Below, one piece after another: positions 41,700 through 50,750 of a DNA stretch of 64,000 nucleotides. The notes beneath the pieces were generated by a model. The model did no database searches, was not told where the DNA came from, and saw nothing but the letters and a program-made list of their open reading frames with translations. This DNA is from Pedobacter sp. ASV12. Lineage in GTDB: Bacteria > Bacteroidota > Bacteroidia > Sphingobacteriales > Sphingobacteriaceae. The translations under genes and the position numbers were made by a program. The stretch lies in the NCBI RefSeq assembly GCF_016429155.1, contig NZ_JAELUC010000002.1:101853-165852 (forward strand), written 5' to 3'. Numbering within the stretch: the stretch's first letter is position 1; the number at the start of each line of letters is the position of its first letter.

Positions 41700-42299
41700 A
41701 TGGGAAGTAAAGAAAGAATCCAGCGACAAAAAGAAGATACCCGCAAAGGGATATTGGATGCCGCTTTGCAAATTGTAAGGCAGGAGGGTTGGAATGCGCT
41801 GAGTATGCGTAAGATTGCAGATGCCATCGAGTATACCGCGCCGATTATTTACGAGTACTTTCCCAACAAAGAGGGTCTGTTGATAGAATTAACCCGCCAA
41901 GGCTATGCCATCTTGGGCCAGAAAATCAAAAAAGCCCAAGACAGCGAAACCGAACCCGCCAAGCAATTGGAAGCCATGTGGATGGCCTACTGGGAATTTG
42001 CCTTCAATTGCAAGGAAATGTACCAGCTGATGTACGGTGTTGACATGAACTGCTGCGAGCTCAAAAAATCGTTGCCTGAAGCAGAATATACAACCAAGCT
42101 TTTTTCAGATGCCATTGCAAAGCTCGTGACCAAAGAGCCACAACCAGATGACCTCATCTGTTTAAAATATTATACTTTTTGGTCGGTTATACACGGCCTG
42201 ATATCGATCAACCTAACACAAAAAGGGACCAATGAGGAAATTAATCAGCAGATTTTGAGGGGCGCTATCCAAGCGATCATCAGAACCATCAACGATTAA
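41700..42299 (+). CDS. TetR/AcrR-family transcriptional repressor
   Basis: 199 residues. The N-terminal TetR HTH is intact: TRKGILDAALQIVRQEGWNA, LSMRKIADAIEYTAPIIYEY and FPNKEGLLIELTRQGY. The helical C-terminal domain (WAYWEFAFNCKEMYQLMYG type) would bind the inducer. It stands 74 bp before the tripartite RND efflux operon, on the same strand, and both have the same inverted repeat upstream. The simplest reading is that it represses itself and the pump until a toxic compound binds. Confidence 0.95.
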   Translation: MGSKERIQRQKEDTRKGILDAALQIVRQEGWNALSMRKIADAIEYTAPIIYEYFPNKEGLLIELTRQGYAILGQKIKKAQDSETEPAKQLEAMWMAYWEFAFNCKEMYQLMYGVDMNCCELKKSLPEAEYTTKLFSDAIAKLVTKEPQPDDLICLKYYTFWSVIHGLISINLTQKGTNEEINQQILRGAIQAIIRTIND

Positions 42300-42316
42300 A
42301 ATTTTTTTGGCCTTTA

Positions 42317-42330
42317 CTTAACGCTGTTAG
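42317..42330 (+). promoter_or_regulatory. TetR operator upstream of the efflux operon
   Basis: CTTAAC-GCT-GTTAG, followed by ATTAATTTAT; the copy before the TetR gene reads CTTAAC-GGT-GTTAG and ATTATTTTAT. Confidence 0.75.
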
Positions 42331-42373
42331 ATTAATTTATTAACGTAAAATAAACATTAAAATCCCAATAATC

Positions 42374-43564
42374 ATGAAATATATCTCCAATTCCACTTCT
42401 TTACTTAACAATGTTAAGTTATCTAACTATGTTAGGTTTTTTGCTTTGGCTTTAGCCTTGTTCTTGGCAAGCTGTTCGGGCAAACAAGAGCAGGCCCAAG
42501 TTGCCCAAGCTCCATCATTACCGGTCATTACCATTAGCCAAGGCTCTCAAGAAACATTTATAGATTATCCGGCTGCCATTGAAGGCGCGGCCGATTTGGA
42601 AATCCGTCCGCAGGTTTCGGGTACCATAGACCGTATTTATGTAAACGAAGGCCAATTGGTAAGGAAAGGCCAATTGTTGTTCCAAATTTCGCCATTGCCC
42701 TTTAAGGCGCAATTAAATAATGCCAAAGCCGCTTTACAGGCTGCACAGGCTGCGGTATTGAACGCACAGTTGGAAATAGACAAGCTTACTCCATTGGTGC
42801 AAAACAAAGTGGTATCTGCTTTCCAATTGCAAACTGCAAAAACTGTACATCAAATCGCGCTAGCTAATGTTGAACAGGCCAAAGCCAGCGTAAACAATGC
42901 CCAAATCAACTTAGCCTATACCGAAATTAAAGCTCCAATTAGCGGTTATATTGGTCGTTTGCCTAAAAAACAAGGCAGTTTGGTGGGACCGTCAGATCCA
43001 GAGGCTTTAACCAACCTTTCTGATGTACACGAAGTCCATGTGTATTTCTCTTTGGCTGAAACCGATTTTATCAATTTCAATGCTAAATACGAAGGCAATT
43101 CGGTAAACGACAGGCTGAAGCATTTGCCTCCGGTTTCGTTGGTGTTGGCCGATCAGACTTTATATCCCGCCAATGGCAAAATAGACATGGTTGATGGCCA
43201 GTTCGACAAAACTACGGGCGCCATTACCCTAAGAGCCAGTTTCCCGAATGCCAAAGGCGTGTTAAGATCGGGTAATACCGGCAAGGTAAGGCTAGGCATG
43301 GCGCATAACAACGTGCTGTTGGTACCGCAAGCGTCTACCATCGAAATACAGGATAAAGTATTTGTATATGCCGTTGGCAAAGACAACAAGGTAAGTAAAC
43401 GCCCTATTAAGGTACTGGGCACAAGCGGTACCAACTATTTAATACAAGATGGCCTAAAATCGGGCGAGCAGATTATTGCCAAAGGCTTCGAGAGCTTAAA
43501 AGAAGGCGACTTGATCCAGCCAGAAATCAGCAAACCCGTAACGGCCTACAACGCTACAAAATAA
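42374..43564 (+). CDS. RND efflux periplasmic adaptor (AcrA/MexA-like lipoprotein)
   Basis: 396 residues from the ATG at 42374. The signal ends in the lipobox LFLASC. The membrane-fusion-protein order is seen: first strand LPVITISQGSQETFIDYPA, lipoyl half IRPQVSGTIDRIYVNEGQLV, alpha-hairpin LNNAKAALQAAQAAVLNAQ, second lipoyl half TEIKAPISGYIGRLPKKQGS, and beta-barrel plus membrane-proximal domains. It connects the AcrB-type pump to the TolC-type channel. Codons 11-21 contain two inverted repeats of the TetR operator type. The RND pump gene follows 9 bp downstream. Confidence 0.96.
   Translation: MKYISNSTSLLNNVKLSNYVRFFALALALFLASCSGKQEQAQVAQAPSLPVITISQGSQETFIDYPAAIEGAADLEIRPQVSGTIDRIYVNEGQLVRKGQLLFQISPLPFKAQLNNAKAALQAAQAAVLNAQLEIDKLTPLVQNKVVSAFQLQTAKTVHQIALANVEQAKASVNNAQINLAYTEIKAPISGYIGRLPKKQGSLVGPSDPEALTNLSDVHEVHVYFSLAETDFINFNAKYEGNSVNDRLKHLPPVSLVLADQTLYPANGKIDMVDGQFDKTTGAITLRASFPNAKGVLRSGNTGKVRLGMAHNNVLLVPQASTIEIQDKVFVYAVGKDNKVSKRPIKVLGTSGTNYLIQDGLKSGEQIIAKGFESLKEGDLIQPEISKPVTAYNATK
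42404..42435 (+). promoter_or_regulatory. Two intragenic TetR-operator-like palindromes
   Basis: CTTAAC-AAT-GTTAAG (42404-42418, perfect) and CTAAC-TAT-GTTAG (42423-42435, perfect) lie within codons 11-21 of the adaptor gene. Both match the half-sites and 3-bp spacing of the upstream operators. With the site at 42317 they make a cluster of three. Confidence 0.65.
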
Positions 43565-43573
43565 GAAAAAATC

Positions 43574-46500
43574 ATGTTCAAAATATTTCTAAACAGGCCG
43601 GTACTCGCTACGGTCATTTCTATCCTATTGGTTATACTTGGGGTTTTGGGACTATCTAAATTGCCCTTGCAACAGTTCCCCGATATAGCGCCTCCTGCAG
43701 TTCAGGTTATGGCTTTCTACCCCGGTGCCAATGCCGAAACGGTATTGCGCTCGGTAGCGCCGTCGTTGGAAGAATCTATCAACGGTGTCGAAAACATGAG
43801 CTATATGAGCTCTACAGCCAGTAACGACGGCTCGTTGGTCATTACCGTTTATTTTAAACTGGGCACCAATCCCGATCAGGCAGCTGTAAATGTGCAAAAC
43901 CGCGTGGCCCAAGCCACCAGCCAGTTGCCTGCCGAGGTCGTACAAGCAGGTATTACCACAGCCAAGCAACAAAACAGCTTGATTATGGTGGTCGATTTGT
44001 TCACCGATGATGAGCAGAACTACGACCAGACTTTCTTGGCCAACTATGCCCAAATCAACATCATTCCTGATATTAAACGTATACCAGGGGTAGGCTCGGC
44101 AACCATTTTTGGAGGCAACAAAGATTACTCCATGCGTATCTGGCTCAACCCTTCGAAAATGGCGACTTATAACTTGACGCCAAAAGAAGTAATGGGCATT
44201 ATCCAGGATAAAAACCTGGAAGCGGCGCCGGGCAAATTCGGCGAGAGCAGCCGAGAAGCTTTCGAATATGTGATTACCTACAAAGGCAAGCTTAACAAAC
44301 CAGAAGAATATGGCGATATGGTAATCAAAGCCAATCCTGATGGTTCGGTGTTACGATTGAAAGACTTGGCCAGAATTGAATTTGGGGCCTATTCGTATAC
44401 CAACTTTACCCGGGTAAACGGCAAGCCTGGGGTTAACATCGGTATTGTGCAGCTGGCAGGTTCAAACTCGAACGAGATTCAGATCGCGATAGACAAGCTG
44501 ATGCAAAAACTGTCTAAGGACTTTCCGAAAGGCGTAAAACACCTCATTTTATACAATACCAAATATTCGTTAGACCAGTCTATCGATCAGGTTATCCACA
44601 CCTTGATCGAGGCGTTTATCTTGGTGTTTATTGTAGTGTTTGTGTTCCTGCAGGATTTCAGGTCGACCCTCATTCCAGCCATAGCGGTGCCGGTGGCCAT
44701 TTTGGGAACTTTCTTCTTCATGTGGATTTTTGGTTTCTCTATCAATCTGCTTACCCTATTTGCATTGGTGTTGGCCATTGGGATTGTGGTAGACGACGCC
44801 ATTGTGGTGGTAGAGGCGGTTCATGCCAAAATGGAACACCGGCATTTGCCTCCTAAAGCGGCAACGGCTTCGGCCATGAGCGAAATTACGGGTGCCATTA
44901 TTTCCATCACCCTGATCATGTCGGCGGTATTCCTGCCGGTAGGCTTTATGGAAGGCTCAACCGGGTTGTTCTACAGGCAGTTTGCGTTTACCCTGGCTAT
45001 TGCTATCGTGATTTCGGCGGTAAATGCCTTAACCTTGAGCCCTGCTTTGGCGGCCTTGTTCTTGAAAGAACACAATCCGGCTGCGGGAGAAAAGAAAACC
45101 TTTAAGCAAAAGTTCTTTGCAGGTTTTAACTCGGGTTTCCAGAAAATTACCGATCAGTATACCAATGGCCTTAAATTTTTAATCAAGTTCCGTTGGGCTA
45201 CCATGGTAGCACTGCTTGCGGTAATTGTGGCTACAGGCGTGATGATTAAGCGTACGCCATCGGGCTTTATTCCTTCAGAAGACCAGGGCTTTATCGCTAT
45301 TTCGCTGTCGATGCCGGCTGGTGCTTCGCTTGACCGTACCACGGAGGTTATCAAACAGTTGGAAAGCATTTTGGGATCGATGGAATCAAAGCAAACCTTA
45401 ATGGGGCTTTCTGGTTTCAACATGCTCACCCAGTCGTCGAGCCCTTCGTCGGGTGTGGCTTTTGTGTTGCTCAAACCCACCAAAGAGCGCGGAAAAATCA
45501 AGGATATCGATGGTATTATGGGCGAGGTAAGGCAAAAACTGGCCGCCATTAAAGGAGCCAATTTCTTTGTGTTCACTTTTCCAACCGTACCGGGTTTCAG
45601 TAACATCGATGGTTTGGATATCGTATTGCAAGACAGGACGGTAGGCAAATTGGACAAGTTTAGCGAGGTTTCGTCCAATTTTATTGGCGAGTTGATGAAA
45701 CGCCCGGAGATTGCTGTAGCCTTTACCTCGTTCAGGTCGGATTACCCGCAATTGGCCATGGAACTTGACGAGGTTAAAGCGGCCCAGTTGGGCGTAAGCG
45801 TTCGTGATATTTTGCAAACCATGCAGGCCTATTTTGGTAGCGCCCAAACTTCCGATTTCAACCGTTTTGGCAAATACTATCGCGTGGTGGTACAGGCCGA
45901 TCAGGAAGACAGGGCCAACCCGGCGGCTATGGACGGTGTATTTGTGAAAAACAATAGGGGTCAAATGGTGCCTATCAACACCTTGGTTAAATTGAGCAGG
46001 GTGTACGGCCCAGAAACGGTATCGCGTTACAACTTGTTCAGTTCTATTGGCCTCAATGCCATTGCCAAACCGGGCTATAGCTCTGGCGATGCCATTAAAG
46101 CGGTAGAGGAGGTAGCCGCCAAGCACTTGCCGGGTGGTTATAGCTACGAGTTTTCGGGAATGACCAAAGAAGAGATTTCTTCGGGTGGCCAATCGGTGGT
46201 TATTTTTATCCTTTGCCTGCTGTTTGTTTATTTCTTGCTGTCGGCACAGTACGAAAGCTATATCCTGCCTTTTTCTGTTATCTTGTCTATTCCTACCGGT
46301 ATATTTGGCGTGTTTGCGGCTATTGGTTTTACAGGAATCTCTAACAATATTTATGTGCAGGTAGCCTTGGTGATGCTGATTGGCTTGCTGGCCAAAAACG
46401 CCATCCTGATTGTTGAGTTTGCCATCCAGCGCCGAAGAGCCGGACAAACCCTGCTGTCGTCGGCATTGGAGGCCGCCAAGTTGCGCTTACGCCCGATTAT

Positions 46501-46744
46501 CATGACTTCTTTGGCCTTTATTGTAGGAATGATCCCGATGATGAGGGCTACAGGTCCATCGGCATTGGGTAATCACTCCATCAGTATGGCGGCAGCCGGT
46601 GGTATGCTTTCGGGAGTACTGCTCGGTGTGTTCTTTATTCCGGTACTTTTTATCCTCTTCCAGTTTTTACAGGAAAAAATTACGGGTGTGCCTACCAATG
46701 TACATCCCGAAGAAAATCATCATTTAGTTCACGATGGAAAATAA
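43574..46744 (+). CDS. RND efflux pump, HAE1 family (AcrB/MexB-like)
   Basis: 1056 residues, full length for HAE1 pumps. It opens MFKIFLNRPVLATVISILLV and shows the 12-helix plan with two large periplasmic loops. The proton-relay segment FALVLAIGIVVDDAIVVVEA has the Asp-Asp pair in TM4, and the matching TM10 Lys is in MLIGLLAKNAILIVEFA. Periplasmic marks are PPAVQVMAFYPGANAETV and GYSSGDAIKAVEEVA. It exports lipophilic toxins or antibiotics with proton influx. Substrates cannot be read from the sequence. It ends inside the first codons of a small open frame. Confidence 0.97.
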   Translation: MFKIFLNRPVLATVISILLVILGVLGLSKLPLQQFPDIAPPAVQVMAFYPGANAETVLRSVAPSLEESINGVENMSYMSSTASNDGSLVITVYFKLGTNPDQAAVNVQNRVAQATSQLPAEVVQAGITTAKQQNSLIMVVDLFTDDEQNYDQTFLANYAQINIIPDIKRIPGVGSATIFGGNKDYSMRIWLNPSKMATYNLTPKEVMGIIQDKNLEAAPGKFGESSREAFEYVITYKGKLNKPEEYGDMVIKANPDGSVLRLKDLARIEFGAYSYTNFTRVNGKPGVNIGIVQLAGSNSNEIQIAIDKLMQKLSKDFPKGVKHLILYNTKYSLDQSIDQVIHTLIEAFILVFIVVFVFLQDFRSTLIPAIAVPVAILGTFFFMWIFGFSINLLTLFALVLAIGIVVDDAIVVVEAVHAKMEHRHLPPKAATASAMSEITGAIISITLIMSAVFLPVGFMEGSTGLFYRQFAFTLAIAIVISAVNALTLSPALAALFLKEHNPAAGEKKTFKQKFFAGFNSGFQKITDQYTNGLKFLIKFRWATMVALLAVIVATGVMIKRTPSGFIPSEDQGFIAISLSMPAGASLDRTTEVIKQLESILGSMESKQTLMGLSGFNMLTQSSSPSSGVAFVLLKPTKERGKIKDIDGIMGEVRQKLAAIKGANFFVFTFPTVPGFSNIDGLDIVLQDRTVGKLDKFSEVSSNFIGELMKRPEIAVAFTSFRSDYPQLAMELDEVKAAQLGVSVRDILQTMQAYFGSAQTSDFNRFGKYYRVVVQADQEDRANPAAMDGVFVKNNRGQMVPINTLVKLSRVYGPETVSRYNLFSSIGLNAIAKPGYSSGDAIKAVEEVAAKHLPGGYSYEFSGMTKEEISSGGQSVVIFILCLLFVYFLLSAQYESYILPFSVILSIPTGIFGVFAAIGFTGISNNIYVQVALVMLIGLLAKNAILIVEFAIQRRRAGQTLLSSALEAAKLRLRPIIMTSLAFIVGMIPMMRATGPSALGNHSISMAAAGGMLSGVLLGVFFIPVLFILFQFLQEKITGVPTNVHPEENHHLVHDGK

Positions 46745-46826
46745 CCAAACTACAACGCAAGAGCCTTCGCTACTCGAAGAGTTTTTGCCCCTCGTTTCTT
46801 CATGGTTGAAGAAATGGTATAACTAA
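46734..46826 (+). CDS. Candidate 30-aa small protein in the efflux operon
   Basis: An ATG at 46734 overlaps the pump stop codon by 11 bp in another frame and opens 30 codons to TAA at 46826. The product begins MENNQTTTQEP and ends SSWLKKWYN. The middle, LLEEFLPLVSSWLKKWY, would form an amphipathic helix with Trp and Tyr at one end. The overlap suggests coupled translation. By position it recalls small pump partners such as AcrZ, but there is no sequence resemblance and it has no full membrane helix. It could also be a chance frame. Confidence 0.4.
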   Translation: MENNQTTTQEPSLLEEFLPLVSSWLKKWYN

Positions 46827-46833
46827 AATGAGT

Positions 46834-46864
46834 GGAAGGCACGGTTTTGACAACTGTGCTTTCC
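46834..46864 (+). other. Stable intra-operon hairpin
   Basis: Arms GGAAGGCACGG (46834-46844) and CTGTGCTTTCC (46854-46864) give 11 pairs with two G-U and a 9-base loop. There is no T-run. It lies in the 150-bp gap between pump and channel genes and may be a processing or mRNA-stability element. Confidence 0.5.
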
Positions 46865-46976
46865 ATGGCAATAATTCAGAACGATATAATGAACCATCAT
46901 GATTTTACCCAAACCCGAAGGGGAATGATCCTAAAAACATGGTGGCTTCATCACCGTTGAAATAATAGATAAACAG

Positions 46977-48383
46977 ATGAAAACATTTATAAATGGCTTT
47001 TTAGCCTTGCTGATTTTGGCTGCAAGCAGCTGTAGCCTCACCAAAAACATCGCCAACCCCATTAAGGATGTACCGATGAACTTTAGGGATGGAAATACGG
47101 ATACCAGCAGCATTGGTGCTTTGCCGGTAAAGGATTTTTTTGGTACGCCAGCCATCCGCAATCTGATTGATAGCGCTTTGCTGCGAAACATCGACCTGCA
47201 AATGGCCTTGAAAAATATCGAGGCCTCTGAACTGATGCTGCAAAGGGCAAAAATGGGCAATGTGCCTCAACTGAATTTGCAAATTACGGCCAATTCTAAT
47301 CGCCCATCGGACAATAGTTTGAATGGATTGAGCACCTCGCAATTTTTGAAGACCAGTCATATCGAAGATTTTAATGCCAACCTCGGCTTAAGCTGGGAAG
47401 CTGATATCTGGGGCAAGATCAAAAAACAAAAAGAAGCCGCTTATGCCGGTTACCTGCAATCGGCCGAAGTAAAGAAAGCGGTGCAGACCCGTATTGTGGC
47501 CGAAGTGGCTATGGGCTTTTATCAATTGCTGATGTTGGACGCGCAATTAAAAGTTGCGCAAAAGAATATCGAATTGAATACAAGCACACTTAAAATGATC
47601 AAAATGCAGTTCGATGCGGGGCAGGTAAGTTCGTTGGCCATTCAGCAGGCCGAAGCCCAATTGTTGAGCGCTACCCAATTGATTCCGCAGATTACCACAG
47701 CCATCAGCATTCAAGAAAATGCGCTGAGCGTATTAACTGGCAAGTTTCCAACAGCTATTGAACGCGCGGCTACTTTGGCGGATTTAACCGTTCCCGATCA
47801 GTTGGCGGTGGGTGTGCCGGCAAATTTGTTGCGCATCAGGCCCGACGTAAAAAGTATGGAATTGGGATTGAGGATCGCCAATGCCAAAGTAGGCATAGCC
47901 AATGCCATGATGTACCCCAGCCTAACCATTTCGGCTAGTGGTGGCTTAAATTCTTTTAAGGCCAGCAATTGGTTTAACATTCCGGCATCGCTGTTTGGCG
48001 TAGTAGGCGGTGGCATTACGCAACCTATTTTTCAGCGCAAGGAACTGAAAACCCAGTTCGAACTGGCTAAAATAGAAAGAGAGAAATCGGTATTGCAGTT
48101 TAGGCAGACTGTAATTGGGGCGGTGGCCGAAGTTTCTAACGAACAAGCTAGGCTCATCAACCTCAAAAATGAATATGCTACGGTGCAAACCAGGGTGCAG
48201 ACCTTACAGCTAGCCGTTAAAAACTCAGAACTGTTGTTTAAAAGCGGCATGGCCAATTATTTGGAAGTGATTACAGCTCAAGGCAACCTATTGAGGGGCG
48301 AATTGGATCTGACCACGATCAAAACAGCACAGCTGAATGCCGGTGTGGCTTTATACCGTGCACTAGGTGGCGGTTGGCAATAG
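46977..48383 (+). CDS. TolC-like outer-membrane efflux lipoprotein (NodT/OprM type)
   Basis: 468 residues with lipobox LAASSC at the end of the signal. Two outer-membrane-efflux repeats are visible: NIDLQMALKNIEASELMLQR with LGLSWEADIWGKIKKQKEAA, and IRPDVKSMELGLRIANAKVG with GNLLRGELDLTTIKTAQLNA. The protein should trimerise into the exit duct for the adjacent adaptor and pump. The 150-bp gap before it holds only a hairpin. A terminator follows, completing the operon. Confidence 0.95.
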   Translation: MKTFINGFLALLILAASSCSLTKNIANPIKDVPMNFRDGNTDTSSIGALPVKDFFGTPAIRNLIDSALLRNIDLQMALKNIEASELMLQRAKMGNVPQLNLQITANSNRPSDNSLNGLSTSQFLKTSHIEDFNANLGLSWEADIWGKIKKQKEAAYAGYLQSAEVKKAVQTRIVAEVAMGFYQLLMLDAQLKVAQKNIELNTSTLKMIKMQFDAGQVSSLAIQQAEAQLLSATQLIPQITTAISIQENALSVLTGKFPTAIERAATLADLTVPDQLAVGVPANLLRIRPDVKSMELGLRIANAKVGIANAMMYPSLTISASGGLNSFKASNWFNIPASLFGVVGGGITQPIFQRKELKTQFELAKIEREKSVLQFRQTVIGAVAEVSNEQARLINLKNEYATVQTRVQTLQLAVKNSELLFKSGMANYLEVITAQGNLLRGELDLTTIKTAQLNAGVALYRALGGGWQ

Positions 48384-48405
48384 GTATTGAGTTATTCATA
48401 TAGTT

Positions 48406-48432
48406 AAAACCATAGCTTTTCGCTATGGTTTT
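48406..48432. terminator. Intrinsic terminator of the efflux operon
   Basis: AAAACCATAGC, 5-base loop, GCTATGGTTTT then TT; it also faces the convergent LytTR operon. Confidence 0.9.
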
Positions 48433-48468
48433 TTGTTTAATGTGGGGTTAATTAAACTCTAAATAGTC

Positions 48469-49221
48469 CTAAGCTTTAAAAATGGCTTTGATGAGTGGTT
48501 TTTTCTGTCTTGAAATTGGGATTTTGGCATGGTCGGGTTCCATGACCAGGTAGCCCGAATCTTCATTCAAAATACTCTTCACATGTTTCTTGTTCACCAA
48601 ATGCGATTGGTGGCAACGGATAAAGCCATAGGGTGTCAGTAGTTCTTCGTACTCGTAAATCGGTCTTGAAATGAGCAACGAGGTGCCATCGGTTAAATAG
48701 AAGCTGGTATAATTGTTCGATGATTCGCACCTGACAATAGCTTTAATTGGGGTTAGGAAAGTTTCTCTCTGGGTAGGCAAGCCAATTTTTTCGTTTTCGT
48801 CCAGTTGTTGCCTGTCGAGGAGCTGCATCAAATTTTCCAGGCGCGCATTTTTCTTCCTGTCCTTTACCGAGGCTTCAACTTTGCCCACCGCGGTTTTGAG
48901 CTCGGCGGCGTTAATGGGTTTGAGCAGGTAGTCTAAGGCCGAAAATTTAATGGCCATGATGCCATATGCATCAAAAGCGGTTACGAAAACCACTTCGAAG
49001 CCGGGTTCGCCGATCGATCTCAATAGGTCGAAGCCATTTTTTTCAGGCATTTGAATATCCAGAAATACTACGTCGGGCTTGTTGGCCAGCAACAGTTCCT
49101 TGGCTTCGGCGGCACTGGTGGCCGAAGCCAGTACTTCAACCTGTGGACAATGTTGCGCCAAGAGCGCCTTAAGGTTGTCGTTATTGATCGGTTCGTCGTC
49201 TACTAGTATGGCGCTGATCAT
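48469..49221 (-). CDS. LytTR-family response regulator
   Basis: 250 residues. Receiver: ISAILVDDEPINNDNLKALL with phosphoacceptor Asp55 in VVFLDIQMP and EVVFVTAFDAYG, DYLLKPINAAEL. LytTR domain: IVRCESSNNYTSFYLTDGTS and GFIRCHQSHLVNKKHVKSIL. It is the last gene of a three-gene operon with the LytS-type kinase (4-bp overlap) and a TlpA-like protein. Targets are unknown. Confidence 0.94.
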   Translation of the reverse strand: MISAILVDDEPINNDNLKALLAQHCPQVEVLASATSAAEAKELLLANKPDVVFLDIQMPEKNGFDLLRSIGEPGFEVVFVTAFDAYGIMAIKFSALDYLLKPINAAELKTAVGKVEASVKDRKKNARLENLMQLLDRQQLDENEKIGLPTQRETFLTPIKAIVRCESSNNYTSFYLTDGTSLLISRPIYEYEELLTPYGFIRCHQSHLVNKKHVKSILNEDSGYLVMEPDHAKIPISRQKKPLIKAIFKA

Positions 49222-50735
49222 TGATTTATCCAGTTTTGAAAAGTGAAAATAGCAACTGTGCCTTGCTGTTTTTCAAAATTAAGCACAATTTTCTTTTCTT
49301 GATGCAGCTTGTTAATGGCCGAAATCCTATCGTAGGTTAATTGGAGCCCGTAGCCGATATGGCTGTTGGCATTTGTCCACTGGCCGTTGTCGCTGATGCT
49401 GATGCATAGCGAATCGTCTTGGTCGTTGGTGTGGCAGCTGATTAGCAATAGGCCTTTGCTGCCTAGCGAGGCAATGCCGTGTTTGATGGCATTTTCGATC
49501 AAAGGCTGCAACAATAAGGTAGGAATTTCGATAATAGAAGCATTGCAACTGAGCGATAATTGGATTTCCCAAGTAAAATTATAGCGCAAGGCCTCTAACC
49601 GGATGTAGGTCTGCATCATTTCGAGCTCCTGATCCAAGGTGTTGAAAATTTGTTGTCCCTTGCTAAGGGTCTTCCGAAGCAGGCTGCTGAAATCCTGCAG
49701 GTAATCATTGGCTTCGGCAATACGGTTGGTATTCATCAGCCCTTGGATAGAGCTCAGCGCATTGAAGGTAAAATGTGGGTTAAGTTGCGATTGCAACCTT
49801 AAAATGGACTGTTCGATTTCCTTTTGTTTTTTTTGCGAGCGCTTCACTTCGCCTTTCAATCGCCAAATAACAGCAATAGCCATAAACAAGATCAGCAAGC
49901 CTACAGCCAAACCATACACCAAGGGCAACTGATACCATTTGGCCTTTACTTGGATGTGATAGGAAAGGGTACTTTCGGGCTGGATATCGAAGTTGCAGCG
50001 CAACTCATAATCGGTATTGGCCGTTAACTTGGGCAACTGGATAGTTCTTCTGCCCAGAAAGCGCTCTTGCTTCCCGGTTTTCAAATTGGTTAGGGTATAG
50101 TCCAAAGGTTGGTAGCGCAGGTCGTTGTTTGCGGCGCGTACTTCGATTTTATCGGATGAAGCAACTGCAAGCTGCTTGTTTTCGGAAACCGGTATGTTTT
50201 TTCCCTTTTTTCCAACAATGGCATTAAAGTGTATGGATGGAAATACCCTGATTCTTTTGATCGAATACCTTTTGACCAAGGTGTCGGTCTGATAGTCCAG
50301 GATATCTACATTAAAGACGTCGTTTACCCTTAAGTAGGCGGTACTCGTTTTTTGATCCTGAAGCCATAGTTTTAGTGGCTCATTAACTGGAGCAGGCATG
50401 GTTTGGCCATTGCTTGCAGCAAAATAGGTATGGTAATAGAGCTTGGCATTGCGCGAATGGCGGAGCAGATCAATGTCGGCTGCACTTCCTTGTTTCGAAA
50501 AACGGATGACGGTTCCCAGCTTATAGTCGATTGGACGTACATTGATAAAACCTCCGGCAAGGTAGATGTGATTTGTTTTTCCATGGTCTTTGCCAATAGA
50601 CTTTTGGATTTGGCTCAGCAATATGCCTTCGGCAGAGAGGTAAAAGGCTGGCTTGTCTAATAGCGTAACCTGTGTTTGTGCGTAGCCCAATTGAGCACCA
50701 AGCAACAAGAACAAGATAACGATATGCTTTTTCAT
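49218..50735 (-). CDS. LytS-type sensor kinase with periplasmic sensor region
   Basis: 505 residues. A signal sequence (MKKHIVILFLLLGAQLGYAQ) is followed by a periplasmic region to about 265 with beta-rich text. One membrane helix lies near 271-291. The His_kinase domain has His321 in ILRLQSQLNPHFTFNALSSI and the N-box LLQPLIENAIKHG. The nucleotide-binding end shows SISDNGQW and HIGYGLQLTYDRI. Unlike the kinase at 5945 it senses outside the cytoplasm. It overlaps its response regulator by 4 bp and lies 15 bp after the TlpA-like gene, which hints at sensing thiol or envelope stress (inference). Confidence 0.92.
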   Translation of the reverse strand: MKKHIVILFLLLGAQLGYAQTQVTLLDKPAFYLSAEGILLSQIQKSIGKDHGKTNHIYLAGGFINVRPIDYKLGTVIRFSKQGSAADIDLLRHSRNAKLYYHTYFAASNGQTMPAPVNEPLKLWLQDQKTSTAYLRVNDVFNVDILDYQTDTLVKRYSIKRIRVFPSIHFNAIVGKKGKNIPVSENKQLAVASSDKIEVRAANNDLRYQPLDYTLTNLKTGKQERFLGRRTIQLPKLTANTDYELRCNFDIQPESTLSYHIQVKAKWYQLPLVYGLAVGLLILFMAIAVIWRLKGEVKRSQKKQKEIEQSILRLQSQLNPHFTFNALSSIQGLMNTNRIAEANDYLQDFSSLLRKTLSKGQQIFNTLDQELEMMQTYIRLEALRYNFTWEIQLSLSCNASIIEIPTLLLQPLIENAIKHGIASLGSKGLLLISCHTNDQDDSLCISISDNGQWTNANSHIGYGLQLTYDRISAINKLHQEKKIVLNFEKQQGTVAIFTFQNWINQ

Positions 50736-50750
50736 TTCTGTAAATTTAGG

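Noticed and set aside
45398..46447. A 349-codon minus-strand frame inside the RND pump gene
   Set aside because: Antisense shadow of a well-conserved pump; rich in His/Gln/Arg as is usual for such shadows.
46829..46903. A 24-codon frame (MSGRHGFDNCAF...) between the pump and channel genes
   Set aside because: It lies across the hairpin, is very short, and has no helix or signal features.
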